Source: an uncultured Lachnospiraceae bacterium
GTDB taxonomy: Bacteria; Bacillota; Clostridia; Lachnospirales; Lachnospiraceae
Direction of reading: 5' to 3'
Length of the DNA: 64,000 nt
Assembly: GCA_947632515.1 (NCBI GenBank)
Contig: CANRPO010000001.1
Coordinates: 62,001-126,000, forward strand
Shown: in pieces, positions 1 to 9,463 of the stretch
Position numbering within the stretch: the first letter of the stretch is position 1
Layout: each line of letters opens with the position of its first letter
Translations under genes and position numbers: made by a program
Notes under the pieces: generated by a model
Told to the model about the DNA's origin: nothing
The model's input: only the letters and a program-made list of their open reading frames with translations
Database searches by the model: none

Positions 1-1
1 T

Positions 2-826
2 GACAAATATGTGCGGTTCGGGGAGCAGGAATGTATCTCTGTGGAGGACGTGGCGGATTTTATATCGGTTGCGATGAACGTCAGGCTGCGGGCGGCGAAG
101 AGCGCGCCTCTGTACCTGACGCAGGAGTGGAATACCTATTATTTTCTGGAGGAGCCGAAATTCCTGCTCCTGACGGGAACTGCCAAGGCCGTCAAGGAGA
201 CGGAGAAAATATCGGGGGATAATTATTCTTTCTATGAAGGAGAGAACGGCAGGATGACAGTCATTCTGTCTGACGGTATGGGTTCCGGGGAGAAAGCGTG
301 CAGAGACTCGGAGAAGGTTATCGAGTTGACAGAGAGTTTGTTGGAGGCAGGATTTCGCAAGGAGGCGGCGCTCCAGATGATCAACGGGGCGCTTGCGTCG
401 TCGGGGCAGGAGGAAAATATGTCCACGCTGGACATCTGTGATATGAATCTGTACACGGGGGAGTGCGAGTTTATCAAAATGGGCGCGGCCTGCACCTACA
501 TCAAGCGCGGCCGTCTGGTGGACAGGCTCTCGACGCAGAGCTTTCCGCTGGGGGTGTTCGGGCGGCTGGAGCCGGAAGTCATGTACAGGACCTTGCAGAA
601 CGGCGATTATGTGATCATGCTGTCGGATGGCATTTCGGACGCGCTCTCCCAAGGCATCGGAGAAGAAATACTGCCGGAGATCATCGGCAGAATGGACTAC
701 AGCAATCCCAACGAAATAGCAAATCAGATCCTGACATACTCTCTGACACAGAGCCGGGGGCAGATCAGGGATGACATGACGGTGCTCGTGATGGGCGTGT
801 GGGAGCAGGGCGGCGCTGCGGAATAA
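2..826 (+). CDS. spoIIE: Stage II sporulation protein E, C-terminal phosphatase part (5' end outside window)
   Basis: The frame is open from the first bases, so only the C-terminal 274 residues are present. They form a PP2C-like serine phosphatase: the metal-binding DGMGSG motif lies about a third of the way in, MLSDGISDAL follows later, and a DDMTVLVM motif sits near the end. In the family this domain dephosphorylates SpoIIAA and so releases sigma-F in the forespore; the missing N-terminal part normally carries about ten membrane segments and an FtsZ-binding region. The gene is followed directly by tilS, hpt and ftsH, the same order as in many sporulating Firmicutes, which supports the call. 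Confidence is high for the family and moderate for SpoIIE rather than another PP2C phosphatase. Confidence 0.88.
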   Translation, partial: DKYVRFGEQECISVEDVADFISVAMNVRLRAAKSAPLYLTQEWNTYYFLEEPKFLLLTGTAKAVKETEKISGDNYSFYEGENGRMTVILSDGMGSGEKACRDSEKVIELTESLLEAGFRKEAALQMINGALASSGQEENMSTLDICDMNLYTGECEFIKMGAACTYIKRGRLVDRLSTQSFPLGVFGRLEPEVMYRTLQNGDYVIMLSDGISDALSQGIGEEILPEIIGRMDYSNPNEIANQILTYSLTQSRGQIRDDMTVLVMGVWEQGGAAE

Positions 827-864
827 GACATACATAGGACGATAGGATATGGAATACGATCACG

Positions 865-2325
865 ATGGCGGGAAAGGTGTATGATAAAGTAAAAAATTAT
901 ATAGAGAAATACCGCATGATAGAGGCGGGCGATCTCGTTGTGGCCGGGGTATCCGGCGGAGCGGATTCCGTCTGCCTGCTGCATTTGCTGCATCGGTTGT
1001 CCGCAGAGATACCCTGCAGGCTGACGGCGGTGCATGTGGATCACGGCGTCCGCCCGGAATCGGCGCGTGACGCGGCGTTCACGGAGCGCCTGTGCGGTGA
1101 GCTGGGGATTCCTTTTTCCTTAAAAAAAGCGGATATGAACGGCTATGCGGCAGCGCACGGCCTGACCCCCGAGGAGGCGGGCCGGCAGATCCGGTACGCG
1201 GCTTTTGAGGAAGTGCTGGCGAAACAGCGCGCAGGTGCGGAAAAAGGGAAGATCGCGGTGGCGCACAACGCGGATGACCGGGCGGAGACCATGCTTTTTC
1301 ACATGTTCAGGGGGAGCGGTCTGAAGGGACTGTGCTCCATACAGCCTGTCAGGGAACATGTGATCCGTCCCATCCTGTGTCTGGAGCGGGAGGAGATCGA
1401 GCGGTATCTGGCCGAAGCGGGTTTGGAATACTGTGTGGACGCTACCAACCGGGGAGATGCGTACACCCGCAACAGGATACGGCATCACATTCTGCCCTAC
1501 GCCGAGCAAGAGATCTGCTCTGGCGCGGTGGCGCATATGAATGATCTGGCGGATATTCTGTCCGAGACGGAGGAGTATCTGGAGGCGCAGACAAGCCGAT
1601 TGTATGAGGTCTATGTGGAGGAACTGCCGGGGGAACCGCCGGGTCTGCGTGTTGCCTGCGGTCTTTTGTCCGAGGCGCCCGCCATGTATCGAAGGGTGCT
1701 GCTGTCATGCATGGAGCGGCTCACCCCGCACAGAAAGGATATTACCGGGCGGCACATAGCCGATCTGACCGCTCTTATGGCGAAACAGGGCGGCAGGGAA
1801 TTGTATCTGCCCTATGGAATCAGGGCCTGCAAGGAGTACAATGCCCTGATCCTGCGGCAAAACGCGTCGGATGGGATTCCCCCGGACAAGGGCGGCGCGG
1901 CGGGCGACAGAGTCTATGCTGTCATGCCGCCGGCAGAGATCAGCGTGCCGGGCGAGGGGACTTTTGCCTTTGCATTGTTGCAAAAGAGCGGGGATTTTTG
2001 GAAAGATTGGCAAAATATTCCGCAAAATAGATATACGAAATGGTTTGATTATGATAAAATAACTACGGCTTTGGAGTTGCGCACGAGGCGGCAGGGCGAT
2101 TATCTGACAATCGATACCGCACTGCACACCAAGTCCGTCAAACAGTATATGATCGACGAGAAGATACCCAAGGCGCGGCGGGACGACATGCATATACTGG
2201 CTGACGGGGCGCATATTCTATGGATACCCGGCTACCGGATCAGCCAGCACTATAAAGTAGAGGAAAAAACGACGCGTATCTTACAGGTACGGCTAAGAGG
2301 AGACTATCATGGCGGAACGAGTTGA
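865..2325 (+). CDS. tilS: tRNA(Ile)-lysidine synthase
   Basis: This 486-residue enzyme attaches lysine to C34 of the CAU anticodon of a minor tRNA-Ile, using ATP, so that the tRNA reads AUA. The N-type ATP pyrophosphatase loop SGGADS is at residues 30-35, followed by VHVDHGVRPES and the HNADDRAETML motif typical of TilS. The C-terminal part contains the lysidine synthetase C-terminal domain (LRTRRQGDY, KSVKQYMIDEKIP). Start is ATG 865 with a weak AGGA upstream. The 3' end overlaps hpt by 17 bases, indicating coupled translation. Length and motifs are normal for the family. Confidence 0.95.
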   Translation: MAGKVYDKVKNYIEKYRMIEAGDLVVAGVSGGADSVCLLHLLHRLSAEIPCRLTAVHVDHGVRPESARDAAFTERLCGELGIPFSLKKADMNGYAAAHGLTPEEAGRQIRYAAFEEVLAKQRAGAEKGKIAVAHNADDRAETMLFHMFRGSGLKGLCSIQPVREHVIRPILCLEREEIERYLAEAGLEYCVDATNRGDAYTRNRIRHHILPYAEQEICSGAVAHMNDLADILSETEEYLEAQTSRLYEVYVEELPGEPPGLRVACGLLSEAPAMYRRVLLSCMERLTPHRKDITGRHIADLTALMAKQGGRELYLPYGIRACKEYNALILRQNASDGIPPDKGGAAGDRVYAVMPPAEISVPGEGTFAFALLQKSGDFWKDWQNIPQNRYTKWFDYDKITTALELRTRRQGDYLTIDTALHTKSVKQYMIDEKIPKARRDDMHILADGAHILWIPGYRISQHYKVEEKTTRILQVRLRGDYHGGTS

Positions 2326-2833
2326 AGTACTGTTGAGCGAGGAAGAGGTAAACGGGAGAATTCGGGAGATCGGCGATCAGATATCCAAGGATTACGCCGG
2401 ACAGAAAGTACATTTGGTCTGCGTGCTCAAGGGCGCGAGCTTTTTTATGTGCGAGCTTGCCAAGCGGATCACCGTGCCCGTCTCTCTGGATTTTATGTCC
2501 GTGTCCAGCTACGGCGGAGATACGAAATCCAGCGGCGTGGTCCGGATCGTGAAAGATCTGGATGAACCGCTTGCGGACAAGCATGTCATCGTGGTGGAGG
2601 ATATTGTGGATTCCGGGCGGACGCTGAGCTATCTGCTGGAGATGCTGCGGGACAGAGGGCCTGCGGATGTGAGGCTCTGCACGCTGCTCGACAAGCCCGA
2701 GCGGAGAGTGGTGGACGTCCATGTGGATTACACGGGATTTCAGATCCCGGATGCGTTCGTCGTAGGTTACGGGCTGGACTACGATCAGAAATACCGCAAT
2801 CTGCCGTATATCGGCGTTGTGAAATTTGATTGA
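2309..2833 (+). CDS. hpt: Hypoxanthine phosphoribosyltransferase
   Basis: A 174-residue purine salvage enzyme that joins hypoxanthine or guanine to PRPP to give IMP or GMP. The PRPP-binding loop VVEDIVDSGRTL is at about residues 94-105, and DFMSVSSYGGDTKSSG is the flexible catalytic loop of the family. Start ATG 2309 has AAGAGGAG at 2295-2302 and lies inside the end of tilS. The tilS-hpt-ftsH order is conserved in Firmicutes, and the gene ends 23 bases before ftsH, so all three probably share a transcript. Confidence 0.96.
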   Translation: MAERVEVLLSEEEVNGRIREIGDQISKDYAGQKVHLVCVLKGASFFMCELAKRITVPVSLDFMSVSSYGGDTKSSGVVRIVKDLDEPLADKHVIVVEDIVDSGRTLSYLLEMLRDRGPADVRLCTLLDKPERRVVDVHVDYTGFQIPDAFVVGYGLDYDQKYRNLPYIGVVKFD

Positions 2834-2856
2834 CGAGTAAATGAAAGAGGTATACT

Positions 2857-4710
2857 TTGAGCAAAAATAATAAGAGTTTCTATCTGTATTTTGTAATCAT
2901 TATCGGATTGCTGCTGTTCACCGTCTGGGTCGGCACGCTGAAGGTGCAGAACACGGGCTATACGAGGGGACAGTTCGTAAATCAGCTGGAGAACAACGAA
3001 GTGGCGGTGGTCAATATCTGTCCGAACAAGGACACGACGGCAGGGTCGTTAGAGATCACGCTGAGGAACGGCGAGGAGCGGACATTGTACGTCACCGACG
3101 TGACCGAGATGGAGGAGCTGGTGAGGAGCTACGGTCTGGATCCGAGGGTGGAGAACGTTCCGGAGGAGAGCTGGTTTCTGAACAGCGTGTTTCCGATCCT
3201 CATCGTCGTGGTGGTCTGCGTGTTCTTCTTTGTGATGATGAACGCGCAGAACGCCGGAGGCGGCGGCAACGGCAAGATGATGAATTTTGGCCGGAGCCGC
3301 GCCAAGCTGACGCTGAGCGGGGAGAACACTATCAAGCTGGACGGCGTGGCCGGATTGAAGGAGGAGAAAGAAGAACTGCAGGAGATCGTGGAGTTTCTGA
3401 AGGAGCCGGGCAAATTCACGAAGGTGGGCGCCCGTATTCCGAAGGGGATCCTGTTGGAAGGCGCGCCGGGTACGGGTAAGACGCTGCTCGCCAAGGCTAT
3501 CGCGGGCGAGGCGAGCGTGCCGTTTTTCAGTATATCGGGCTCTGATTTCGTGGAGATGTTCGTGGGCGTGGGCGCCTCCCGTGTGCGGGATATGTTCGCC
3601 GAGGCGAAACGGCACGCGCCGTGCATCATCTTTATCGATGAGATCGACGCCGTGGCGAGACGCCGCGGGACCGGTATGGGCGGCGGCCACGACGAACGCG
3701 AGCAGACCCTGAACCAGCTTTTGGTAGAGATGGATGGTTTCGGCGTCAATGAGGGCATTATCGTGATGGCGGCGACCAACCGCGTCGATATACTCGATCC
3801 TGCTATTCTGAGACCGGGGCGGTTCGACCGCAAGATCGCGGTGGCGCGCCCTGACGTGCGGGGAAGGGAAGATATTCTCAGAGTGCACGCGAAGAATAAG
3901 CCGTTGGGGGACGACGTGGATCTGGAGCAGATCGCGCAGACAACAGCGGGCTTTACCGGGGCGGATCTGGAGAATCTTCTGAACGAGGCGGCGATCAACG
4001 CGGCCATGGACCGGCGTGTGTTCGTCAAGCAGGACGATATTAAGAAAGCCTTTGTCAAGGTCGGCATCGGGACAGAGAAGAAGAGCCGCGTGATTTCCAA
4101 CAAGGAGAAACGCATCACGGCCTACCACGAGGCGGGACACGCGATCCTGTTCCATGTGCTTCCGGACGTGGGGCCTGTGTACACGGTGTCTATTATTCCC
4201 ACGGGGCTTGGGGCGGCAGGCTATACCATGCCGCTGCCTGAGAAGGATGAGATGTTCCTGACCAAGGGGAAGATCCTGCAGGATATTATGGTATCTCTGG
4301 GCGGCCGTATCGCGGAGGAGATCATCTTCGACGACGTGACGACAGGGGCGCAGCAGGACATCAAGCAGGCGACGAAGAAGGCCCGCAACATGGTCACGCG
4401 CTACGGTATGTCGGAGAAACTCGGCATCATCAACTACGAGGACGACGACGACGAAGTATTTATCGGCAGAGATCTTGCACACGCTAAGAATCACAGCGAG
4501 GAGATCTCGGGAGAGATCGACAGAGAAGTGAAGGCCATCATCGACGACTGTTACATGAAGGCGAAGGAGATCATATTGGAGCAGGAGAGCATTCTGCACA
4601 AGTGCGCGGATCTTTTGCTGGAAAAAGAGAAAATCGGGCGCGCCGAGTTCGAGGCGCTTTTCGATAAAAAGTACCCTCAGCCTGATGACCCGACGCTGAC
4701 GACAGCATAA
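2857..4710 (+). CDS. ftsH: ATP-dependent zinc metalloprotease FtsH
   Basis: A 617-residue membrane-anchored AAA+ protease that extracts and degrades misfolded membrane and regulatory proteins. Two membrane segments (about residues 7-24 and 105-127) flank an extracytoplasmic loop. The AAA module has Walker A GAPGTGKT near residue 201, Walker [11 protein letters not shown] and the second region of homology [19 protein letters not shown]. The zinc site HEAGH is at about residues 424-428. The start codon appears to be TTG at 2857, because AAAGAGG at 2844-2850 is correctly spaced and no ATG is available before the first membrane segment. Length and domain order are normal. Confidence 0.96.
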   Translation: MSKNNKSFYLYFVIIIGLLLFTVWVGTLKVQNTGYTRGQFVNQLENNEVAVVNICPNKDTTAGSLEITLRNGEERTLYVTDVTEMEELVRSYGLDPRVENVPEESWFLNSVFPILIVVVVCVFFFVMMNAQNAGGGGNGKMMNFGRSRAKLTLSGENTIKLDGVAGLKEEKEELQEIVEFLKEPGKFTKVGARIPKGILLEGAPGTGKTLLAKAIAGEASVPFFSISGSDFVEMFVGVGASRVRDMFAEAKRHAPCIIFIDEIDAVARRRGTGMGGGHDEREQTLNQLLVEMDGFGVNEGIIVMAATNRVDILDPAILRPGRFDRKIAVARPDVRGREDILRVHAKNKPLGDDVDLEQIAQTTAGFTGADLENLLNEAAINAAMDRRVFVKQDDIKKAFVKVGIGTEKKSRVISNKEKRITAYHEAGHAILFHVLPDVGPVYTVSIIPTGLGAAGYTMPLPEKDEMFLTKGKILQDIMVSLGGRIAEEIIFDDVTTGAQQDIKQATKKARNMVTRYGMSEKLGIINYEDDDDEVFIGRDLAHAKNHSEEISGEIDREVKAIIDDCYMKAKEIILEQESILHKCADLLLEKEKIGRAEFEALFDKKYPQPDDPTLTTA

Positions 4711-4865
4711 ATTGTGCATATTGCATAAAATCGAACATGATAAATTGTAATATTTGTGAAACCTTGGTATTGTAGGAAAATAGGGGCTATGCTAATATAC
4801 ACTTGTAACCCCCAATACATTATATAGTTTTTTGCTATACCCCATAAGAAAGAAATACCTTCTCT

Positions 4866-4895
4866 AAAAAAGACAGTTTAGCGACTGTCTTTTTT
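4866..4895 (+). terminator. Intrinsic terminator after ftsH
   Basis: A perfect 12-bp stem (4866-4877 with 4884-4895) with a 6-base loop and a T-rich 3' arm. It lies 155 bases after the ftsH stop and closes the spoIIE-ftsH transcription unit. Because the arms are A6/T6 at the base it could work in both directions. The 155 bases before it are AT-rich and hold no recognisable gene. Confidence 0.85.
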
Positions 4896-4962
4896 ACTGT
4901 TCAGAGATCGGGTTTACAAATGGTTCCGGCGCAGGATATTCTCTGAGTCAAGGTGAAAATTC

Positions 4963-4991
4963 TTGAATTAACACTATATATAGTATACAAT
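4963..4991 (+). promoter_or_regulatory. Sigma-A-type promoter for the GH13 gene
   Basis: TTGAAT (4963-4968), a 17-base spacer, then TACAAT (4986-4991). The predicted start of transcription is about 30 bases before the GH13 ATG, which has GGAGG at 5012-5016. The stretch 4711-5028 otherwise contains only the terminator and AT-rich sequence. Confidence 0.6.
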
Positions 4992-5028
4992 AAATATATA
5001 TGTTGTTTTTTGGAGGAAAGCATATTAC

Positions 5029-7158
5029 ATGGATCTCAGTCAGTTTCAAAAAGCAGAAAGAAATCAGCAGTACTTATCATCCATGCGGCCGGTATTCAGC
5101 AGGAAAGCTCTTTTTTCCGATATGACGGAAGATTATGTATATCCGCCGGAGCCGAATGCTTACGGGGAGGTCAGTATTCATTTCCGGGCGAAAAGAAATA
5201 ATATCGACACGGTATTTTGGGTCTGTAATGGCGAGAAACATCTCATGCTCAAGACAGAGACAGACCATCTGTTTGATTACTATGCTCATTCTCTCCAACT
5301 GGACAATGAGCCGATCACATATTATTTTGAGGTGCGTGCGGGCAAGATCGTGTGTTATTACGACACGAGAGGCGTCTGCAAGGACGTCAACGAATATTAT
5401 CATTTCCGGCTGATCCCGGGATTTAAGACGCCGGAGTGGGCGAAGGGCGCAGTCTTCTACCAGATCTATGTGGACCGTTTCTGTAACGGCGACCCAACCA
5501 ACGACGTGCTGACCAACGAGTACCAGTACATCGGCGACAAGACCGTCAGGGTGGAGGACTGGGACAAATACCCGGCGGCTATGGGCGTCCGGGAATTCTA
5601 TGGCGGTGATCTGCAGGGCGTGCTTGACAAGATGGACTATCTGCAAGATCTGGGGATTGACGTGATCTATTTTAATCCCCTGTTTGTATCGCCCTCCAAT
5701 CACAAGTACGATATTCAGGATTACGATTATATCGATCCGCACTTCGGCAGGATCGTGCACGACGAGGGAGAACTTCTCAGGCCGGACCAGCAGGAGAATC
5801 GCTATGCGACGAGGTACATCGACCGCGTCTCCAACAGAGAAAATCTGGAGGCGAGCAACGAGCTGTTTGCGGAGGTGGTCAAGGAGGCGCACAGACGCGG
5901 GATGAAGGTCATCCTGGACGGCGTGTTCAACCACTGCGGCTCTTTCAATAAATGGATGGACAGGGAGCGGATCTATGAGAACGCGCCGGGCTATGAGAAG
6001 GGCGCTTACATCTCGAAGGACAGCGTGTACCATGAGTATTTCCAGTTCCATGACGATCACAGATGGCCGTACAACGGCACTTACGACGGGTGGTGGGGGC
6101 ATGATACGCTTCCCAAGCTCAACTACGAAAATTCCAAGCATCTGACGGATTATGTCTTATATATCGCGCGCAAGTGGGTGTCTGAGCCCTACAACGCGGA
6201 CGGATGGAGGCTGGACGTGGCGGCGGATCTGGGGCATTCGCCGGAGTTCAATCACAATTTCTGGAAGGAATTCCGCAAGGCGGTCAAGATGGCCAATCCC
6301 GACGCGATCATTCTGGCGGAGCACTATGGCAGCCCGAAAGACTGGCTGCAAGGGGACGAGTGGGACACGGTCATGAACTATGACGCCTTCATGGAGCCTG
6401 TGACGTGGTTTCTGACGGGTATGCAGAAACACAGCGACGATTACAGGGAAGATCTGCTGGGCAACGTGGAAAGTTTCTGGGGAGCCATGCAGCACCACGG
6501 CGCCAGCTTTACCACCTCGTCTCTGCAGGTGGCGATGAACGAGTTGTCCAATCACGATCACTCCCGTTTCCTGACCAGGACGAACCACAAGGTAGGCCGG
6601 ACGAATACTTTGGGTCCGGAGGCGGCCAACACGGGAGTCAACAAGGCGGTGATGCGGGAGGCGGTGGTGATCCAGATGACATGGCCCGGCGCGCCCACCG
6701 TCTACTACGGCGACGAGGCGGGCGTGTGCGGTTTCACCGACCCCGATAACCGCCGCACCTATCCATGGGGACATGAGGATCAGGAGATGATCGATTTTCA
6801 CAGAGACGTGATCCGCATCCATAAATCCCACAGGGAATTCCTGACAGGCTCCCTGAAACATATGGAAGGGGATTACAATGTGCTCAGCTACGGAAGATTT
6901 ACCAAGCAGGGGCAGTCGCTTATCGTGATCAACAACAACGATCACGAGATCACGAAGGAGTTTGCGGTGTGGTATCTGGGCATACCGATGGAATGCACGA
7001 TGAAGAGACTTCTTCTGACAACGGCGGATGGATATACGGTACAGGAGATGGAATATCCGGTGGTATCGGGCAACGTCACGGTGACGCTCGGCCCCACCTC
7101 CGCGATCATCCTGCGCTATGAGAATCCGATCGTGAAGAGTTTTCTGCAGTTTCAATAG
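5029..7158 (+). CDS. Glycoside hydrolase family 13 (neopullulanase/cyclomaltodextrinase/alpha-glucosidase type)
   Basis: A 709-residue alpha-glucan hydrolase. The first 130 residues resemble the beta-sandwich N-terminal domain of neopullulanases; the catalytic barrel begins at YQIYVDRFCNGDP. GH13 conserved regions are visible: DGVFNHCG, GWRLDVAADLG (nucleophile Asp about residue 395), ILAEHYG (acid/base Glu about residue 430) and NHDHSR (transition-state Asp about residue 509). A C-terminal beta domain closes the protein. No signal peptide is present, so it should act on imported malto-oligosaccharides in the cytosol. ATG 5029 has GGAGG at 5012-5016. It seems monocistronic between its own promoter and the MFS leader. 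Exact substrate cannot be read from sequence. Confidence 0.9.
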   Translation: MDLSQFQKAERNQQYLSSMRPVFSRKALFSDMTEDYVYPPEPNAYGEVSIHFRAKRNNIDTVFWVCNGEKHLMLKTETDHLFDYYAHSLQLDNEPITYYFEVRAGKIVCYYDTRGVCKDVNEYYHFRLIPGFKTPEWAKGAVFYQIYVDRFCNGDPTNDVLTNEYQYIGDKTVRVEDWDKYPAAMGVREFYGGDLQGVLDKMDYLQDLGIDVIYFNPLFVSPSNHKYDIQDYDYIDPHFGRIVHDEGELLRPDQQENRYATRYIDRVSNRENLEASNELFAEVVKEAHRRGMKVILDGVFNHCGSFNKWMDRERIYENAPGYEKGAYISKDSVYHEYFQFHDDHRWPYNGTYDGWWGHDTLPKLNYENSKHLTDYVLYIARKWVSEPYNADGWRLDVAADLGHSPEFNHNFWKEFRKAVKMANPDAIILAEHYGSPKDWLQGDEWDTVMNYDAFMEPVTWFLTGMQKHSDDYREDLLGNVESFWGAMQHHGASFTTSSLQVAMNELSNHDHSRFLTRTNHKVGRTNTLGPEAANTGVNKAVMREAVVIQMTWPGAPTVYYGDEAGVCGFTDPDNRRTYPWGHEDQEMIDFHRDVIRIHKSHREFLTGSLKHMEGDYNVLSYGRFTKQGQSLIVINNNDHEITKEFAVWYLGIPMECTMKRLLLTTADGYTVQEMEYPVVSGNVTVTLGPTSAIILRYENPIVKSFLQFQ

Positions 7159-7173
7159 ATATAGAGGTCAAAT

Positions 7174-7230
7174 ATGTACTGGAAAATTGTAAATCTTCAA
7201 CTGAAAAAAGGTTATACTTTCCCTTTCTAG
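7174..7230 (+). CDS. 18-codon leader peptide upstream of MFS pump
   Basis: The ORF encodes MYWKIVNLQLKKGYTFPF and ends at TAG 7228-7230. It has AGAGGT at 7163-7168, five bases before the ATG. Its last codons overlap the first arm of a set of competing hairpins that ends at the Shine-Dalgarno site of the efflux gene. Position, size and coupling to RNA folding are those of a ribosome-sensing leader of inducible resistance genes. Expression of the peptide is inferred. Confidence 0.6.
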   Translation: MYWKIVNLQLKKGYTFPF

Positions 7231-7316
7231 GGGATAGTGCGCCTATTTTTAGGAAGATTTAGAATTGGCCCGCTATCTCCTTAACGATTGAAAAATAATG
7301 GTTAAGGAGATTTTTT
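7216..7316 (+). promoter_or_regulatory. Attenuator with mutually exclusive hairpins before MFS gene
   Basis: Four segments can pair in two ways. Segment 1 ACTTTCCC (7216-7223, inside the leader ORF) pairs with segment 2 GGGGATAGT (7230-7238). Segment 3 ATCTCCTTAAC (7275-7285) pairs perfectly over 11 bp with segment 4 GTTAAGGAGAT (7301-7311), which contains the AAGGAG site and is followed by six T. Segment 2 can instead pair with CTATCTCC (7273-7280) of segment 3 over eight positions with one G-U. The 3:4 hairpin both resembles an intrinsic terminator and hides the ribosome binding site; stalling on the leader would free segment 2 and open it. The logic is that of erm-type and ABC-F attenuators; the inducer is unknown. 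Confidence 0.7.
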
Positions 7317-8423
7317 ATGTTACAAATTAAAAGACAAATCATGAAATTATATACATCTTCCGTGCTCGGCTGTCTGTCGCTGACAGGCGCGTGGGTCGCC
7401 ATACTCGCGGCGAGAGGCTACAGTCTTGCAGAGATCGGACTGGCGGAAACCGTCTTTCATGTAACGAGTCTGATCTGGGAAATTCCGTCAGGGGTTTTGG
7501 CGGATCTGTTCGGCAGAAAAAAGATGCTGATCGTCAGCAGTGTCCTGAAAATGATCGGGAATGTTGTCATGATCTTTTCCCGCAATCTGCCGATGGTATG
7601 CATGTCGCTCGCATTCTATGCGGCGAGTTATAATTTTGAGTCGGGTTCGGGGGATGCTCTCGCCTATGATTCCCTTAGAGAAGTTCACGAGGAAAACTAT
7701 TATGAAAAGTATGCGTCGAATCAAATGATCATCTATAGACTCTGTAACGGTATTTCGACGCTCTGTGCCGGATTTGCCCTGTTTATCGGATATCAGGCAG
7801 CGTATAGTGCGGATATTCTGATTGGGATTATCCGGATTGGGGCGCTTGCTTCTCTGTATGAAACAGGTGCATGCCGACGTGGTGAAAACGGCGGCCGGGG
7901 TGTGTTCGGCGCTGTCGGCCGGGAATTTGCCGTCTGTTTTACCGATAGCCTTTCTTTATTAAGCAAAAAGAGGAAAGCGATATATTATATGTTTGCAAAC
8001 TCTTTTGTCGGGGCGGTGGATACTTTGCTGCTGTTTTTTCTGCAGGCAAAACTGCCGCAGGCAGGCATGCCAAATTGGCCGCTCGGAGCCTCGCTGTTTA
8101 TGATGGAAATGGGCGGTATACTTGGGGCGAGAGTAATCTTAAGATTTCGGGAGAAACCCTATCGAAAGGTTTTTGCTGTCACGGCATGTCTCGTGCTCGT
8201 TGGTGTGCTTGCGGAACATTCCGGGCGGTATCTGCTTATGACGCTTGGCGGGTTTCTTGCGGCGCTCGGAGACGATGCGATTCAGGTGAGGACGAACGCG
8301 CTCCTGCAGGAACAGTTTCCGTCCGAGCAGCGGGCGACGCTGCTCTCTATAGAGTCCTTTACATTTTCTATGGTCATGATCGTCTTGTCGCCGCCTGCGG
8401 GGGCAGCGTTTACATGGTGGTAG
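7317..8423 (+). CDS. MFS transporter, probable drug efflux pump, possibly C-terminally shortened
   Basis: A 368-residue polytopic membrane protein. The signature between helices 2 and 3 is GVLADLFGRKK, matching the MFS loop motif, and the N-terminal KLYTSS...AARGYSLAEIGL resembles clostridial 12-helix drug/proton antiporters. AAGGAG at 7304-7309 lies within an inhibitory hairpin (see the attenuator). The protein stops right after LSPPAGAAFTWW; relatives usually run to about 400 residues, so the last helix may be missing through a frameshift or nonsense change. The gene stands alone between the GH13 gene and a terminator at 8533-8563. Substrate specificity is not deducible; attenuator type suggests a ribosome-targeting antibiotic. 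Confidence 0.8.
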   Translation: MLQIKRQIMKLYTSSVLGCLSLTGAWVAILAARGYSLAEIGLAETVFHVTSLIWEIPSGVLADLFGRKKMLIVSSVLKMIGNVVMIFSRNLPMVCMSLAFYAASYNFESGSGDALAYDSLREVHEENYYEKYASNQMIIYRLCNGISTLCAGFALFIGYQAAYSADILIGIIRIGALASLYETGACRRGENGGRGVFGAVGREFAVCFTDSLSLLSKKRKAIYYMFANSFVGAVDTLLLFFLQAKLPQAGMPNWPLGASLFMMEMGGILGARVILRFREKPYRKVFAVTACLVLVGVLAEHSGRYLLMTLGGFLAALGDDAIQVRTNALLQEQFPSEQRATLLSIESFTFSMVMIVLSPPAGAAFTWW

Positions 8424-8532
8424 AATGTTTCGTACCAATCAGCGTCACAGGGTCCGGCATATGCGCCAAGCTTAAATTTGCCAGCCGCTCATGACAAAAA
8501 CCTACCGTTTCGTGACGAAAACGCCACATTTT

Positions 8533-8563
8533 ATGGGGAAGTGAAACTTTTTCACCTCCCCAT
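8533..8563 (+). terminator. Intrinsic terminator after MFS gene
   Basis: A 14-bp stem with one mismatch (8533-8546 with 8550-8563) around a three-base loop, about 110 bases after the MFS stop. It is followed by a weak T-rich stretch. It separates the pump from the paralogous gene family that starts at 8623. Confidence 0.65.
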
Positions 8564-8622
8564 TCGTGTTTATTGTAGAAAGCAAAGTGTCTGAAAAGAG
8601 TTTCTTTAGAGGGAGGCTGCTT

Positions 8623-9450
8623 ATGAACGGAATTTTTCTTGACGCGACGACAAGGTTTTATCTAAATATGCTCCGCGCGGCGCAGGCAACGATGGGACAG
8701 CCGCGAGGTTCTGCCGGCAAAGGCTCCTTCCTACAGGCTGTGGAGGAGGCTGCGGCGGGACAGGCAGCCGCAGAGACAGAGGCGGCGGGGCAGGAAACCG
8801 CGGAAACAGCGGCGGCAGGAGGCGTCGGCCGCATATACTCTACGGCGGATATGACCATGGAAGAGTATAAGCAGTACATCTACGACAAGATCGTGAAAAT
8901 GCCCGTCGATCATTCCCAAGCACAGGACGCAGTCTCCATCAACATTTCCGATGCCGGGTTCGCGGCGATGAAGGCGGACCCCGAGTATGAGAAGTGGGTG
9001 CTGGACACGATCAGGCGCGACCTTAGCGCCTACTATCCGTGGGGCACGATGGGGGAGAGCACCTACCGCTCCCACTATTTCGGAGCCATGAAGAAAGAGT
9101 ATAAAGGGTACTGCTATGCGAAGGACAATCGGAGTAAGCGGCTGGCCGAGCAGCGGCGGGCGCAGATGGCGGAGCAGGAAAAGCGCAAGAAAAAGCGCAA
9201 GGAATACCTGGAGCTGTGCGAAAAGCTCTGGCTGAAACGGGAGCGGGAGCAGGATTATCTGGACGAGATCGCCGAGTGCCGGAGCCGAATCCGCAGCCGC
9301 ATGTTACAGTGCTACGCGATCGAGCGCGCCACGGGCGAGAAACAGGAGTTGGACGTCAATCTGTCGGTGCTGTCTCATGCGGCCACGGAGTTCGCGATGG
9401 ATTTTATATTTCTGAAAATTCCGTCTGTGGGAATGGGAAAGAGAGTGTAG
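8623..9450 (+). CDS. Uncharacterised protein, first member of the tandem family
   Basis: A 275-residue protein without recognised function. ATG 8623 is chosen over the upstream GTG 8566 because GGGAGG lies at 8612-8617 and the upstream extension overlaps the terminator. Residues about 30-70 are Ala/Glu/Gly-rich and low in complexity. The middle has a YSTADMTMEEYKQYIYDKI stretch, and about residues 180-225 are highly charged (KRKKKRKEYLELCEKLW) and probably a coiled coil. It shares a short motif (GKGSFLQAVEEAA) in the position where downstream neighbours have a T-x-FAExM-type motif. No signal peptide or membrane segment is visible. Confidence 0.7.
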   Translation: MNGIFLDATTRFYLNMLRAAQATMGQPRGSAGKGSFLQAVEEAAAGQAAAETEAAGQETAETAAAGGVGRIYSTADMTMEEYKQYIYDKIVKMPVDHSQAQDAVSINISDAGFAAMKADPEYEKWVLDTIRRDLSAYYPWGTMGESTYRSHYFGAMKKEYKGYCYAKDNRSKRLAEQRRAQMAEQEKRKKKRKEYLELCEKLWLKREREQDYLDEIAECRSRIRSRMLQCYAIERATGEKQELDVNLSVLSHAATEFAMDFIFLKIPSVGMGKRV

Positions 9451-9463
9451 CGGGAGGATCAGG

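Noticed and set aside
3049-4719. 556-codon ORF antisense to ftsH
   Set aside because: It mirrors a clear AAA protease gene, is rich in His/Arg/Leu as expected from antisense of GC-rich coding DNA, and has no ribosome site.
5077-6141. 354-codon minus-strand ORF
   Set aside because: Antisense of the GH13 gene with no domain signal.
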